A stretch of DNA of 64,000 nucleotides, from the NCBI GenBank assembly GCA_021775755.1, contig JAJFHE010000052.1, positions 1-64,000 of the forward strand, read 5' to 3'. Source of the stretch: Hyphomicrobiales bacterium. Lineage in GTDB: Bacteria; Pseudomonadota; Alphaproteobacteria; Rhizobiales; JAJFHB01. Under the pieces are notes generated by a model that was not told the DNA's origin, ran no database searches, and worked only from the letters and a program-made list of their open reading frames with translations. A program made the position numbers and the translations under genes. Below are positions 17,697-26,182 of the stretch, one piece after another; position 1 is the stretch's first letter; each line of letters opens with the position of its first letter.

Positions 17697-18998
17697 ATGT
17701 TCCTGGCAGTGTATAACTACTTTGTACCGCTACTTATTCTTACCTTGAGCATATTCTACATATATGGGTACTTGGTTGCTGTAGGGTATGCTCGAGATTT
17801 CTCGAGCGACGAAGTGCGCCGGTCGGCTACGTCGGTGGGCCTGTGGTCGATGCTCCTGCCGGCACCGTTTTTTTTTCTGTCCTTTGCAGTGGGCCTTCAA
17901 ACTGCCAAGCCACTGCAAGGTATTGCCGTTGACTTGCCGTTTTTAGTTGCAGCACTGCTAGGAATTTTACTGCTGATTGTGGGACTTGCATTCTATATCG
18001 TCGCCCTTTTTGCTGCTATAGCAAACCTCATTTTAATGCCTGCCATCCTTGTTCTTGCCATCGCCAATGCACCTGCTTTCATTCTTGGCTGCATAGTGAC
18101 GTTCCACTATCTTTTTATAGTGCCGTCGAGCGTCAAAGAATCTCGCAAAGCGCGCCGCCGACAGATTATTAATACCGACGAGTTTGCGCGCTCGATTACA
18201 AAACCGGATGAATCGATGGGGTTGTGGGAAAAGTTTTTTACGCCGGCATTTGTGATGCGGCACGCAGCCGCTCACCTTCGACGAGAGGCGGCCGTAATGG
18301 CGGCCGAGAATGCCCACGCGAATGCTGTCTTTGGGGCAGCAGTCGATAATAATTGGCGTGTGGAGAGAGGCCCAATGAAAGAGAAAGAAGACTCTGCGAC
18401 GGATTCGTCAGACGCGCCCGTCACGGACGACGAACCTCACGTTCCGGTGCCTGTTGACGGTGAGGTTGTGTCCCCCGGTCAGAGTTTCTCAATGGGGGAT
18501 GAACTCACCATTAGAGGCACTGGGTTCATACGCCGACAAGAGATAAAGCGTGAAACTAAAACCTTAAAGGCAGAAACCGGCCGTTTGGAAGCGCTCGAGG
18601 AGTATCTCGAAGCGGCAGAGAGAGCGAAGCGCGCCGCATATGCCCTAGGGGACACCATCAATTATGGCGCGACGCTCGAAGACGTTCAGGATGGTAACCG
18701 GAAGCGAGAGGAGACCGCTCGGGAGATTAGTCAGGTCAAAGCAGATACCGAACTCACCAATGCGAGGGTTGAGCTTGAAAAGGCGAGGCTCAGGCTTGAG
18801 ACGGTCGGCAACGCGTCGACGCAAAAGCCCAAGCCGCAAACGGAAATAGAGCGCAGACGGGCACATCGAAGACAGAGGCGAGAAGAGACAGTCGCTATTA
18901 AGGAGGAGTATGCCCCACTGATTGCTGCGGCAACCGGTAAAGAACGCAAGCGGCTCATGGATGAGTGTGACGCCCTGATACGGAAACTCTTCGAATGA
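17697..18998 (+). CDS. Membrane protein with coiled-coil cytoplasmic tail, partner of ATPase 2
   Basis: A 433-aa protein. Residues 1–150 contain about four transmembrane segments (for example YFVPLLILTLSIFYIYGYL, then further stretches near 48–67, 81–115 and 118–145). The rest is cytoplasmic: a proline/acid-rich linker near 230–265, then a long charged coiled coil (about 285–400) and a basic stretch (RRRAHRRQRREE). Its stop overlaps the start of the ATPase 2 gene by 4 bases (ATGA), so the two are translationally coupled. GAGGGAA sits about 9 bases before the ATG. It may anchor the ATPase to the membrane, taking the place of the membrane domain missing from it. I recognise no named family. Confidence 0.75.
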   Translation: MFLAVYNYFVPLLILTLSIFYIYGYLVAVGYARDFSSDEVRRSATSVGLWSMLLPAPFFFLSFAVGLQTAKPLQGIAVDLPFLVAALLGILLLIVGLAFYIVALFAAIANLILMPAILVLAIANAPAFILGCIVTFHYLFIVPSSVKESRKARRRQIINTDEFARSITKPDESMGLWEKFFTPAFVMRHAAAHLRREAAVMAAENAHANAVFGAAVDNNWRVERGPMKEKEDSATDSSDAPVTDDEPHVPVPVDGEVVSPGQSFSMGDELTIRGTGFIRRQEIKRETKTLKAETGRLEALEEYLEAAERAKRAAYALGDTINYGATLEDVQDGNRKREETAREISQVKADTELTNARVELEKARLRLETVGNASTQKPKPQTEIERRRAHRRQRREETVAIKEEYAPLIAAATGKERKRLMDECDALIRKLFE

Positions 18999-20689
18999 CC
19001 CTCCGGCCACTCTTACTTGGCAAAGACGAGCGTGGTCGTGATGTGTTGTTCTCACAAGCCGAGCGAGAGACTCACACCCACATTATCGGTGTGTCGCGTC
19101 GGGGTAAGAGCAAGCTCCTCGAGAACATAGTCCGTCAAGACATCAACGAGGGTCGTGGGGTGTGTGTCCTCGACCCGCACGGCACACTCTACAAGGACAT
19201 TGTGAGGTGGTGTGCGTCAGTTGACCATGTCATGCACGGCCGCACCATCCATCTCCTTGACGCCGGTAACGTCGGAAGTGTTCCGGGGTTCAACGCGTTG
19301 CGTGTTCGGCCGGGTGAAGACGTAACGACGAGAGTACGCACAATGGCTTCGGCTATTGGTCAGATTACAAACACGGATTTATCGAACACCCCACAACTCA
19401 AGGAAGTACTGCACTCAATTCTCCATACCCTTGCGGTGAACAATTTGACGCTTGTTGAAGCGAAGTATTTGCTCAGTGCTTTGGACACGTTGCAAGTGCG
19501 GGAGTACCTCACTGCGAACATCGAACATCCGGTACAGCGGTTCCAATGGCAGCGTTATGACGATATGAATCCGTCGCAGTATCTGGAGAACGTGGCGAGT
19601 ACTTGTCGGCGGCTTGTTGACCTCGTTTACTCGAATGCGGTTCGGCGGATTCTCGGTCAAGCCGATGGTTTTGATTTTCGCACTGCGATGGACAATGGCG
19701 ACGTGGTACTCGTCAATTTGGCAACCACCAATCAGTTCCAATACAACGATGCCAAACTTATAGGCAGGCTCATCATCAACACCCTCTACACCGAGGCGTT
19801 GGGTAGGGGAGAGGGTGGCCGGCCATTTCATCTCATCATCGATGAGTGTCATCGGTTTCTCACCGACGACATTGTCAACAGCCTAGACGAGACGGCGAAG
19901 TTTGGGCTTCACCTGACGCTTGCGCATCAACGGCTCGGGCAGTTGCGCGATGCCGATGAGCGGGGGAACATCTACAACGGTGTGATGTCCAGTGCACAGA
20001 ATAAAATCGCGTTTGGTACGCTCGAACCGGAGGATGCGCGGCTCTTGGCCGAGCGCCTATACTTTGGAGAGTTCGATCGTGATGAGGTCAAGACCGCGTT
20101 TAACAAGCCGACTGTGGTCGGTTACGATTTGGTACGTCTTGCCGGTGGTTCACATGCAGATGGCTACGGACATTCAGAGAGTGAGAGCAGTTCATCAAGT
20201 GCCACCATGAGCGAAACATTCGATGGCACAATTACGGGCAACGACGAGCGGCAAGTATGGGGAGAGAGTGCCGGTGATACGGCCGCCCAGAGTGCGAGTA
20301 TCTCTTTTACTCATACAAACACGAGCGGATGGAGTGAGACGTACCGTCCTGTTTTGGAGGACCGGCCGACACTGCCATATTCACTCGACGAGCAAGTGTA
20401 CCTAAAAGCTCGTGAGCTCTTTCTTCTGGCCAAGCGTCAGGCAATCTTGAGCATACCCGGAAAGCCAAGCCGGTTGTTTCTCTCACGCTTTGTCCAAGAG
20501 CCATTGACGACTGATGAGTTTGTGGCCTCGTATGAGGCCAAGCAGCACGATAGAGCGAGCTTCACGGCAGGCCCTCAGGCGATTGATGAACTGATAGAGG
20601 AGCGCGGTCGCGCCCTTATAAAAAGTGCCGGCACTGCCGAGGATTTTTTCGCGGCGGTTGACTTCAAGGAACCCGTACCCGAGGAGTGA
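18995..20689 (+). CDS. VirD4/HerA-like ATPase 2
   Basis: A 564-aa P-loop ATPase. Walker A GVSRRGKS is at 32–39, VLDPHGT at about 57–63, and Walker B FHLIIDECHRF near 280. The sensor region follows in FGLHLTLAHQRLGQLRD. Around residues 380–450 there is a serine/threonine-rich, probably disordered insert (HSESESSSSSATMSET) followed by a region beginning YRPVLEDRPTLPYSLDEQVY. It lacks transmembrane segments. It overlaps the upstream membrane-protein gene by 4 bases and is followed closely by the Replic_Relax gene. Together these look like the core DNA-handling operon of the element. It is only distantly similar to ATPase 1, so they are not a recent duplication. Confidence 0.88.
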   Translation: MTLRPLLLGKDERGRDVLFSQAERETHTHIIGVSRRGKSKLLENIVRQDINEGRGVCVLDPHGTLYKDIVRWCASVDHVMHGRTIHLLDAGNVGSVPGFNALRVRPGEDVTTRVRTMASAIGQITNTDLSNTPQLKEVLHSILHTLAVNNLTLVEAKYLLSALDTLQVREYLTANIEHPVQRFQWQRYDDMNPSQYLENVASTCRRLVDLVYSNAVRRILGQADGFDFRTAMDNGDVVLVNLATTNQFQYNDAKLIGRLIINTLYTEALGRGEGGRPFHLIIDECHRFLTDDIVNSLDETAKFGLHLTLAHQRLGQLRDADERGNIYNGVMSSAQNKIAFGTLEPEDARLLAERLYFGEFDRDEVKTAFNKPTVVGYDLVRLAGGSHADGYGHSESESSSSSATMSETFDGTITGNDERQVWGESAGDTAAQSASISFTHTNTSGWSETYRPVLEDRPTLPYSLDEQVYLKARELFLLAKRQAILSIPGKPSRLFLSRFVQEPLTTDEFVASYEAKQHDRASFTAGPQAIDELIEERGRALIKSAGTAEDFFAAVDFKEPVPEE

Positions 20690-20721
20690 TTCTCAGAGGA
20701 GCATGAAGGCCCGTACCGAGA

Positions 20722-20733
20722 TATAATGTTTCT
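20722..20733 (+). promoter_or_regulatory. TATAAT box six bases before the start codon
   Basis: TATAAT at 20722–20727, then GTTTCT, then the ATG at 20734. No ribosome site is present, so the transcript would be leaderless. Confidence 0.55.
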
Positions 20734-21663
20734 ATGAATAGTGACTATTATTACGAACATACATTCACGCGCCGAGGCAAACAGGATGTGGTTGTGCAGC
20801 CACGCGATGCTGAAATTATCGTACGCGTTGCAAAGAACCGTTTCATTGACTCTCAAGATATCCAGCGTTTGACCGGAGCGTCGTACCGCCCGTTGTTACG
20901 CAGACTAAAACTGTTACGCGATGTCGGTGCATTGATTGAGCCGCGTAGTACTCGCCTGCGCCGCACAACAAACGGTACCAAGCCAATGGTGTACGGTCTT
21001 GGAAACGTGGGTGCTGACTACCTCAGTAAAGTAGGTGTTCCACGTACCAATGTTGATTGGACAAAGCTCGCTCGCGAGTACACCGATTTTAAAATGGACC
21101 ACACATTGCTTCAGACAAAAGTGATGGTCGATTTTGAAATGTCCTGCCGTAAGTACCCGCGCTATGAGTTCTTCGATGAGTGGGCACTCAACCGTCGGCT
21201 AGGACTCCGCCGTGAATTGCCAATCAGCACACCGTTTAAATGGCAAACGCGACTGCCACATGTGGCCGCTCCGGTCGGTGTTGTTCCTGACCGCACATTT
21301 GCTATTTCCGATACACAAGAGCCGGGGTTCTTCTATTTTTTTGTGGAGGCCGACCGCGGTAAGGTTGTTCAGAAAAGCACGACGCAGCCGCTCAGACGAA
21401 CAGTTACGAGAAAACACGTGGCCTACCACCGCAGCCGAGAGGTGACGAAGAAGCTGTTTGGTATTGGCGCTTATCGTGTTTTGTGGGTGGCGCTTGGGGC
21501 CAAACGTGCTGAAAACATGCGCACAATGACCCGGCCACATATAGGCGATGGACAAGGGTCGCCGATGTTTCTGTATGAATCCCATGCAAATATTGCCGGC
21601 GACGACATCCTCACCGCAGAATGGACAAATGCGCGAGACGAACGTACGCGACTCGTTGATTAA
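20734..21663 (+). CDS. Replication-relaxation (Replic_Relax) family protein
   Basis: A 309-aa protein with a winged-helix N-terminus (residues about 25–95: FIDSQDIQRLTGASYRPLLR, then LRDVGALIEPRS) and the GLGNVGADYLSKVG motif, followed by DHTLLQTKVMVDFEM and a C-terminal domain with FYFFVEADRG. This layout is that of the Replic_Relax family found on plasmids and mobile elements, often beside VirD4-like ATPases. Members are thought to act in plasmid replication or as relaxase-like DNA-processing factors, but the biochemistry is little known. It lies 44 bases after ATPase 2 and has its own promoter. In the absence of a classical relaxase it is the best candidate for the protein that recognises the transfer or replication origin. 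Confidence 0.8.
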   Translation: MNSDYYYEHTFTRRGKQDVVVQPRDAEIIVRVAKNRFIDSQDIQRLTGASYRPLLRRLKLLRDVGALIEPRSTRLRRTTNGTKPMVYGLGNVGADYLSKVGVPRTNVDWTKLAREYTDFKMDHTLLQTKVMVDFEMSCRKYPRYEFFDEWALNRRLGLRRELPISTPFKWQTRLPHVAAPVGVVPDRTFAISDTQEPGFFYFFVEADRGKVVQKSTTQPLRRTVTRKHVAYHRSREVTKKLFGIGAYRVLWVALGAKRAENMRTMTRPHIGDGQGSPMFLYESHANIAGDDILTAEWTNARDERTRLVD

Positions 21664-21785
21664 TCATGCGACTGTGTCGTCACCGTTATAGCCGCCACAT
21701 TGACCGTTAAAGGGGCGCTCTGCTTTTGCCCTTGACCGGCCGGCATTGTTGGCGGCTCTTGTACGATTTGTGAAAAAGAGCGAGC

Positions 21786-22157
21786 TTAGGAACTTTTGAG
21801 GTCGTCAACAGGCTTGCTCTGCCAAGTTGGCGCGTAAAGAACCAATGCGCCTTTGTCAGGACCATCCCAAATGGGATTCTGTAAATCCAAGTAAAAGAAG
21901 TGAGCCCTCTTCCCTCTATCCAAAGCGCGCTCACTGCTCGTTCCCATCTTTGTGTAGACGACGACAAGGTCACCCTTCGGGATAGGCTTATAGGGGAACC
22001 AGAGGGTGTGATAGAAAGTAGTCGTTGGGCTATCATCAATGTAACCCGACTGCGCGACCAAATAGTCGCCAACATCTAGGTCAGCTAGCGCCCGAAGCGT
22101 CAGCCTTTCCTTATTTAGGTCACCGGGAGCAATTATGGACCTCAGTTCCAGTTTCAT
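21786..22157 (-). CDS. Conserved hypothetical accessory protein, 123 aa
   Basis: A soluble beta-rich protein starting MKLELRSIIAPGDLNKERL, with later segments FYHTLWFPYKPIPKGDLVVV and AHFFYLDLQNPIWD. I recall similar conserved hypothetical proteins scattered through proteobacterial mobile regions but know no assigned function. The fold could resemble a lamin-tail-like beta sandwich; this is a guess. Its start overlaps the stop of the upstream membrane-protein gene by 4 bases, so the pair is coupled. A role as a two-gene accessory or defence module is inference from context. Confidence 0.65.
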   Translation of the reverse strand: MKLELRSIIAPGDLNKERLTLRALADLDVGDYLVAQSGYIDDSPTTTFYHTLWFPYKPIPKGDLVVVYTKMGTSSERALDRGKRAHFFYLDLQNPIWDGPDKGALVLYAPTWQSKPVDDLKSS

Positions 22158-22591
22158 GCTCGATTAACCTTTGCGGTAATTCCGATTAATACTGTAATGA
22201 TACTAATTCCAACTAGAACCAAAAATAGCTTATCATTGTCTTTCACGTTAAATGCTATTCCGAAGAGAATCGAACCTGCTGCAATACTTCCGGTGGATAG
22301 AATGTCGAAAGAATTGTGAGTCTTTAATTTTTCGTTGGAAACAGCGAGATTCGTTTTAGCCTGATGATATTTTGTGGATACAGACTTCAGTTCGACTACC
22401 ACGCCATCCATGCGATCCAACTCATCAAGTAGCACCTTCTGCACGCCAGATGAGCCGAGTTCCTCGTCGGTCAAGTCGCGTCTAACCTTGTCGAAGGAAA
22501 GACGGCGACCCTTTGGTTGTGGGGTGCTGTCACCTCTTCCACCGTGGTCGCCATCATCCGGTTCTTCAGTATCGGCGTCAGTTACAGACAT
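22154..22591 (-). CDS. Two-helix membrane protein with coiled coil, 145 aa
   Basis: The N-terminal 40 residues are acidic and disordered, residues about 50–95 form a coiled coil (VLLDELDRMDGVVVELKSVS), and the C-terminus has two transmembrane segments (SIAAGSILFGIAFNV and LFLVLVGISIITVLIGITA) ending almost at once. An upstream in-frame start (22624) exists; the ATG at 22591 was chosen because homology-like sequence begins there, though the ribosome site is weak. It is translationally coupled to the 123-aa protein downstream. Small two-helix membrane proteins with a soluble partner are common in toxic or defensive pairs, but nothing here proves that. Confidence 0.6.
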   Translation of the reverse strand: MSVTDADTEEPDDGDHGGRGDSTPQPKGRRLSFDKVRRDLTDEELGSSGVQKVLLDELDRMDGVVVELKSVSTKYHQAKTNLAVSNEKLKTHNSFDILSTGSIAAGSILFGIAFNVKDNDKLFLVLVGISIITVLIGITAKVNRA

Positions 22592-22735
22592 AAGTTTGCG
22601 ACCTGCCCTAGATGTTGCAGACAATTTCGAGCTTTGGGTACAGATACCATCGGTTTGAGGGGCCGAGAAGCCAATAACTTCGATTATGCCATCCGGCTGA
22701 GGCCCAACGGCATCAAACAGAAAGGGTGGCAGGGA

Positions 22736-23689
22736 CTAGTAATTCATCGCAAAGCTCGCCGACTTACGATGTCGTTTGACGGTATGATTGTACCCTTCCG
22801 TCGTTGTGATTGATGCGTGATTTACCGTGCGCTGAATATCCTCACCTTGCCATCCAGCTTCGTACGCTTGAGTAATAAATGTGGCTCTTGCCGAGTGGGG
22901 GGTGACGCCCGTCGGCAAAGCAGCGATACGAGCGTATTTTTCAAACAGCCGATAGAATTGCGTCCGACTGATTGGCTTCTTGTCGCGCGGGTTCTTCACA
23001 TGGCGAAACAGCAATCCATTGCGGTCGTCGCCGTGACCCGACACATCAAGATATTTTTGAACGGCAACTTGGCACTCTGTGTGTATGGCAATGGTGTTTG
23101 TCTGATCGCCTTTAGTGGTCATTTCCAAAACCCAATAGTCTCGATCTTTCCGCAGATCACTGACACGCAAGCTGCCGGGTTCTGACAGGCGGCATCCTGT
23201 ATAAAAGTAGACATGGAGTAACGCTCGATCGCGCACGCCTTGCACGGTAGTGGGGGAGGGAGCGTCAAGCATCGTGCGGACCTGAGCCGGCGTGAGGGCC
23301 GGCGTCTTACCGCTTCCCATTCCGGCTGTGCCGGTTTTGGGTCGCTTCACACCGGAGACTGGATTAATTGAGCAGAGGTTCTTGTCCGCGAGCACTTTAT
23401 ACAAGGAGGAGAGGGCAGCGAGTCGCGTTGCGATTGTTCCTTTTGAGCATCCGGTTTTTTTCATGTGATCGCGCCATGCAATCACATGCACTTTCTGAAC
23501 GCCGTACAGCTCCTCGGCGTTGCGGAGACCAAGTGCGACGATAAACTCACGCAGCGCACGCCGATATGCCACGCGCGTATTGTCCGATGTAAAGTTTGCA
23601 AGCCACACCTCTTCGGCCGGCACGTTTGCAAGCACGTCATAGCTGCTTTTGACGGCCGGCAGATTTGTCTTTTTTGGAGTAATTTCCAT
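22736..23689 (-). CDS. XerC/XerD-like tyrosine recombinase inside the element
   Basis: A 317-aa recombinase with an N-terminal SAM-like core-binding domain (about 20–105) and the catalytic set R167 (TGCRLSE), H265 and R268 (TPHSARATF), H291 (VNHASI) and Y300 (EGYNH). The internal ATG at 23689 is preferred over one ten codons upstream because TGCTACAAT, an extended -10 box, ends six bases before it. It differs from the two terminal integrases: it is shorter, without a long N-terminal arm domain, and far from either end. It may resolve dimers of the excised circle, or integrate a different unit. Confidence 0.88.
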   Translation of the reverse strand: MEITPKKTNLPAVKSSYDVLANVPAEEVWLANFTSDNTRVAYRRALREFIVALGLRNAEELYGVQKVHVIAWRDHMKKTGCSKGTIATRLAALSSLYKVLADKNLCSINPVSGVKRPKTGTAGMGSGKTPALTPAQVRTMLDAPSPTTVQGVRDRALLHVYFYTGCRLSEPGSLRVSDLRKDRDYWVLEMTTKGDQTNTIAIHTECQVAVQKYLDVSGHGDDRNGLLFRHVKNPRDKKPISRTQFYRLFEKYARIAALPTGVTPHSARATFITQAYEAGWQGEDIQRTVNHASITTTEGYNHTVKRHRKSASFAMNY

Positions 23690-23695
23690 ACAGAA

Positions 23696-23727
23696 ATTGT
23701 AGCATAGAATAGGTAACATAACCTATT
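23696..23727 (-). promoter_or_regulatory. Leaderless promoter and palindromic operator of the XerC-like gene
   Basis: On the minus strand TGCTACAAT ends six bases before the ATG at 23689. Just upstream, AATAGGT (23708–23714) and ACCTATT (23721–23727) form a perfect 7-bp inverted repeat with a 6-base spacer, positioned to block polymerase between -35 and -10. Confidence 0.6.
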
Positions 23728-23770
23728 TTATGTTAACAATCTTGGAACGCGGATTGGAGTTCCCACGTCT

Positions 23771-24562
23771 TCATTTTTTCTTCTCTAAAAGCTTCCGCAT
23801 CTTGTCTGAAAAAGCAGCCTTTGACTTTTTGTTTTCGGATATCTGGGACGTCAAGAAGACAACAGACTCCCTGACGGTCTCTGCGTGTACGAGGCATTCC
23901 TCATCGCTTTCGGCGTGCAATCCCTTACTCAAGGCAGCATGAAGGATACCAAGCGGATTCATTCCGTCAATGAGTAGGGAACTAGGCAACATATCTTTGA
24001 TGAGATTGATCTTTTCCGAAGTTTGACGTGTAGATTTCACTTTTGCGAGAACTTCATTAAATGCTTCGCGCTCATCCTCTGGAATTAGGTCTCTTACATC
24101 TTCTAAGAGTTGATCGATGATCTCTTCTGTGATCCGCCGATAGTACGAAAACGCGCCTATGCCATATCCTTGCGATTCACAAATCAATCCCCGAGACAAG
24201 TATCCGCGATGAGCACCGAGCATCCTCTCAATGCCTTTATCACCTTGAATTTCCCATGCTGGATATTGACCGATTTTCATTATCCAATCTCTGTCAGGTG
24301 AGACATATATGAAAAATTCTCGCTGCGAACGTTGGCACCCAATGCAAAGATAAGTGCAGCGTAGATTATACGCCAGACTGTTTGTGTTCACGATTCCCGA
24401 GGCGTAATGATATTCATTTGTCATTACGTACGTCTGCCGAGAACCACATTCCGAGCAATGAAAGTTCACGCTAGGTTTGTCGATCTTGTCCATAGTACTT
24501 AGGATTTCGACCTCAAACTTTTTGTATAAAGGATAGTTTTCGATGAACTGTTTGTTTGGCAT
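23771..24562 (-). CDS. Zinc-finger protein with DUF4145-like C-terminus
   Basis: A 263-aa protein. A zinc finger is formed by CSECG (about 36–40) and CIGC (about 73–76). After it comes a conserved central stretch (KIGQYPAWEI, then LICESQGYGIGAFSYYRRIT) and a helical C-terminal half (LPSSLLIDGMNPLGILHAAL, LHAESDEECL) like DUF4145 domains. Such proteins occur as accessory genes near restriction or other defence systems, but the function is not known. The C-terminus is lysine-rich. AT content is higher than in flanking genes. It is convergent with nothing and probably transcribed alone. Confidence 0.65.
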   Translation of the reverse strand: MPNKQFIENYPLYKKFEVEILSTMDKIDKPSVNFHCSECGSRQTYVMTNEYHYASGIVNTNSLAYNLRCTYLCIGCQRSQREFFIYVSPDRDWIMKIGQYPAWEIQGDKGIERMLGAHRGYLSRGLICESQGYGIGAFSYYRRITEEIIDQLLEDVRDLIPEDEREAFNEVLAKVKSTRQTSEKINLIKDMLPSSLLIDGMNPLGILHAALSKGLHAESDEECLVHAETVRESVVFLTSQISENKKSKAAFSDKMRKLLEKKK

Positions 24563-24703
24563 GACGATTCATTGTCCTAATTCTCTCCGATGGCTGTCGG
24601 GAAGGCTGAAAATGACTCCTCCGCGATGAGAGCACAATCCGACGCCCTTTAAACGATAAGCATATCAGACAACGTCGGACATTTGCTCTTTGGATAAAGG
24701 AAA

Positions 24704-24724
24704 GCCCCGCCGATGTGGCGGGGC
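24704..24724 (-). terminator. Terminator of the primase gene
   Basis: GCCCCGCC pairs perfectly with GGCGGGGC across a 5-base loop, with T-rich sequence (TTTCCTTTA) following on the minus strand, just after the primase stop codon at 24747. Confidence 0.7.
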
Positions 24725-24746
24725 CAAAAGTCTCGATGGAAGCAAT

Positions 24747-25805
24747 CTACAAGGGGGCATCCATTGCTATTTGTTGCTCAATCTCAGAGCATCTTTTTTC
24801 TGGTGAGCTCAAACTAGAAACGGTCATGATCTGCACAAATCCGATGCGCGCGAGCCTTCCGGCGATGCGCTCAGCGTTCGTGTCAGCCGGTCCCACCGTC
24901 AACACAAACGCACCAGTCGGATTTGGTAGTGACGCCAGTATTTCAAGTTGGCGGTTGCTAACAACGGCATCAACAAGTGCCACGACGTTATCGGTGCGGG
25001 CCTCAAAAAGATCGACGACCTGAAGATAGTCCGTGACCACCGTATAGCCGACACGTTCAACACGCTCGGACTCCACGGCACGGTGCACGTTGTACACCTC
25101 TATCCCACGCACAAAGTTTTCGGGATAGAAGTACGGTTCATCCTCGCCATCGAGTGCGGTTCCGGCATAGGCAAGGGTGTGCCCTTCCCTATCGTGGATG
25201 GGTATTGCAACGCGACCTTTCAAAAGACCACGTGTGCAATATCCAATGCCGAAGTGTTCGGCCGTGTCTGACATCAAACCTCGGCCAACGAGTTCCTCGT
25301 GGTCGTGCTCGAGGTTCTTGAGTACCTGAAACGTGAGCGGCCTATTCTCGGCTGCTGCCGACTCTTCCCCGGTTTCGTCAGACCCAACTTTCTCACCGGT
25401 TTCAGAAGCAACCTCCTTTTTTGCCTTCTTGGGTGATTGTTGCGCCTCTTGTCGTTTAGATTGACGTGGGGTGTCTTTTTTGGCGGCGGTTTTGGTCTCA
25501 AGCCCAAATTGGTCCACAATCTTAATGGCAGCGTCTCGAAGGGAGCACTCCTCCATAACCGCCACAAAATCGAGGACATTTCCGCCTCGGTCACAGTCCC
25601 CGAAACAGTTCCAACAATTTTTGGTGAAGTTGGCAGAGAATGATCTCGATTTTGCGCCTCCTCCGTGAATGGGACATGGGCCTGAACGCTGATTGCCCGA
25701 GCCGGAGAGGTTCGCGAGAACACCGTAACTTTCAAGTACCTGTTCAATGGAAATTTGCTCTTTGACTTCCTTAAAGTCAATAAATCTTCTTTTCGTTTTC
25801 AGCAT
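24747..25805 (-). CDS. CHC2 zinc-finger primase (DnaG-like)
   Basis: A 352-aa primase-type protein. The CHC2 zinc ribbon is at the N-terminus: C44, H47, C64 and C67 with the usual spacing. A low-complexity Lys/Glu/Ala linker (about 105–155) leads to a toprim-N-like core (GRGLMSDTAEHFGIGYC, GRVAIPIHDREGHTLAYAG) and a shortened toprim region; the usual EGxxD motif is not obvious and reads TDYLQVVDLF instead. Replicative priming of the excised element is the likely role, but loss of the canonical acidic motif leaves polymerase activity in doubt. AGGAGG lies 5 bases before the ATG, unlike the leaderless genes around it. Confidence 0.82.
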   Translation of the reverse strand: MLKTKRRFIDFKEVKEQISIEQVLESYGVLANLSGSGNQRSGPCPIHGGGAKSRSFSANFTKNCWNCFGDCDRGGNVLDFVAVMEECSLRDAAIKIVDQFGLETKTAAKKDTPRQSKRQEAQQSPKKAKKEVASETGEKVGSDETGEESAAAENRPLTFQVLKNLEHDHEELVGRGLMSDTAEHFGIGYCTRGLLKGRVAIPIHDREGHTLAYAGTALDGEDEPYFYPENFVRGIEVYNVHRAVESERVERVGYTVVTDYLQVVDLFEARTDNVVALVDAVVSNRQLEILASLPNPTGAFVLTVGPADTNAERIAGRLARIGFVQIMTVSSLSSPEKRCSEIEQQIAMDAPL

Positions 25806-25815
25806 TACAACCTCC

Positions 25816-25843
25816 TATCAGGTATTGTATAATCACCCTGATA
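25816..25843 (-). promoter_or_regulatory. Primase promoter with flanking inverted repeat
   Basis: TATCAGG (25816–25822) and CCTGATA (25837–25843) form a perfect inverted repeat enclosing an AT-rich core that reads TTATACAAT on the minus strand, a likely -10 box. A repressor bound here would shut off the primase gene. Confidence 0.5.
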
Positions 25844-25849
25844 GAAATG

Positions 25850-26150
25850 GTACTACTTACAAGAATTTCGTCAATCGAGTGGTTGCCGGCGCGGTGCGTT
25901 CTTTCCATACGCCCTCAGTGAGCCGCGACACATTAGGGCCAATACTGCGCACCCAGATCAGTCGCAAGTCATACCTGATGACCGATGAAGCTGGCGTTTA
26001 CAAAAAAAGATCGGCAAGGAATGGGTTGGCCACGGCAAAGCTCTCCACAACCGCCAGACTCAATAGACCGAATCATTCTATCTTTAGTCGCATGAACGAG
26101 TGGGCGGTGACTGGTGATCATCGCCCACTCGACGTCCGCGTTGCGTGATT
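25850..26150 (+). pseudogene. ISXO2/IS1595-type transposase remnant
   Basis: On the plus strand, fragments of a DDE transposase of the ISXO2 type can be read in two frames: AGAVRSFHTPSVSRDTLGPI and SYLMTDEAGVYKK, then after a frameshift KIGKEWVGHGKALHNR, then a degraded SIFSRMNEW-like piece corresponding to the conserved FSIFKRGM motif. Both ends are missing; the left break coincides with the primase promoter. It is a dead insertion between the primase gene and the next accessory gene. Confidence 0.7.
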
Positions 26151-26182
26151 GAGCCACACGCGGACGATCTCAAAACAATGAA

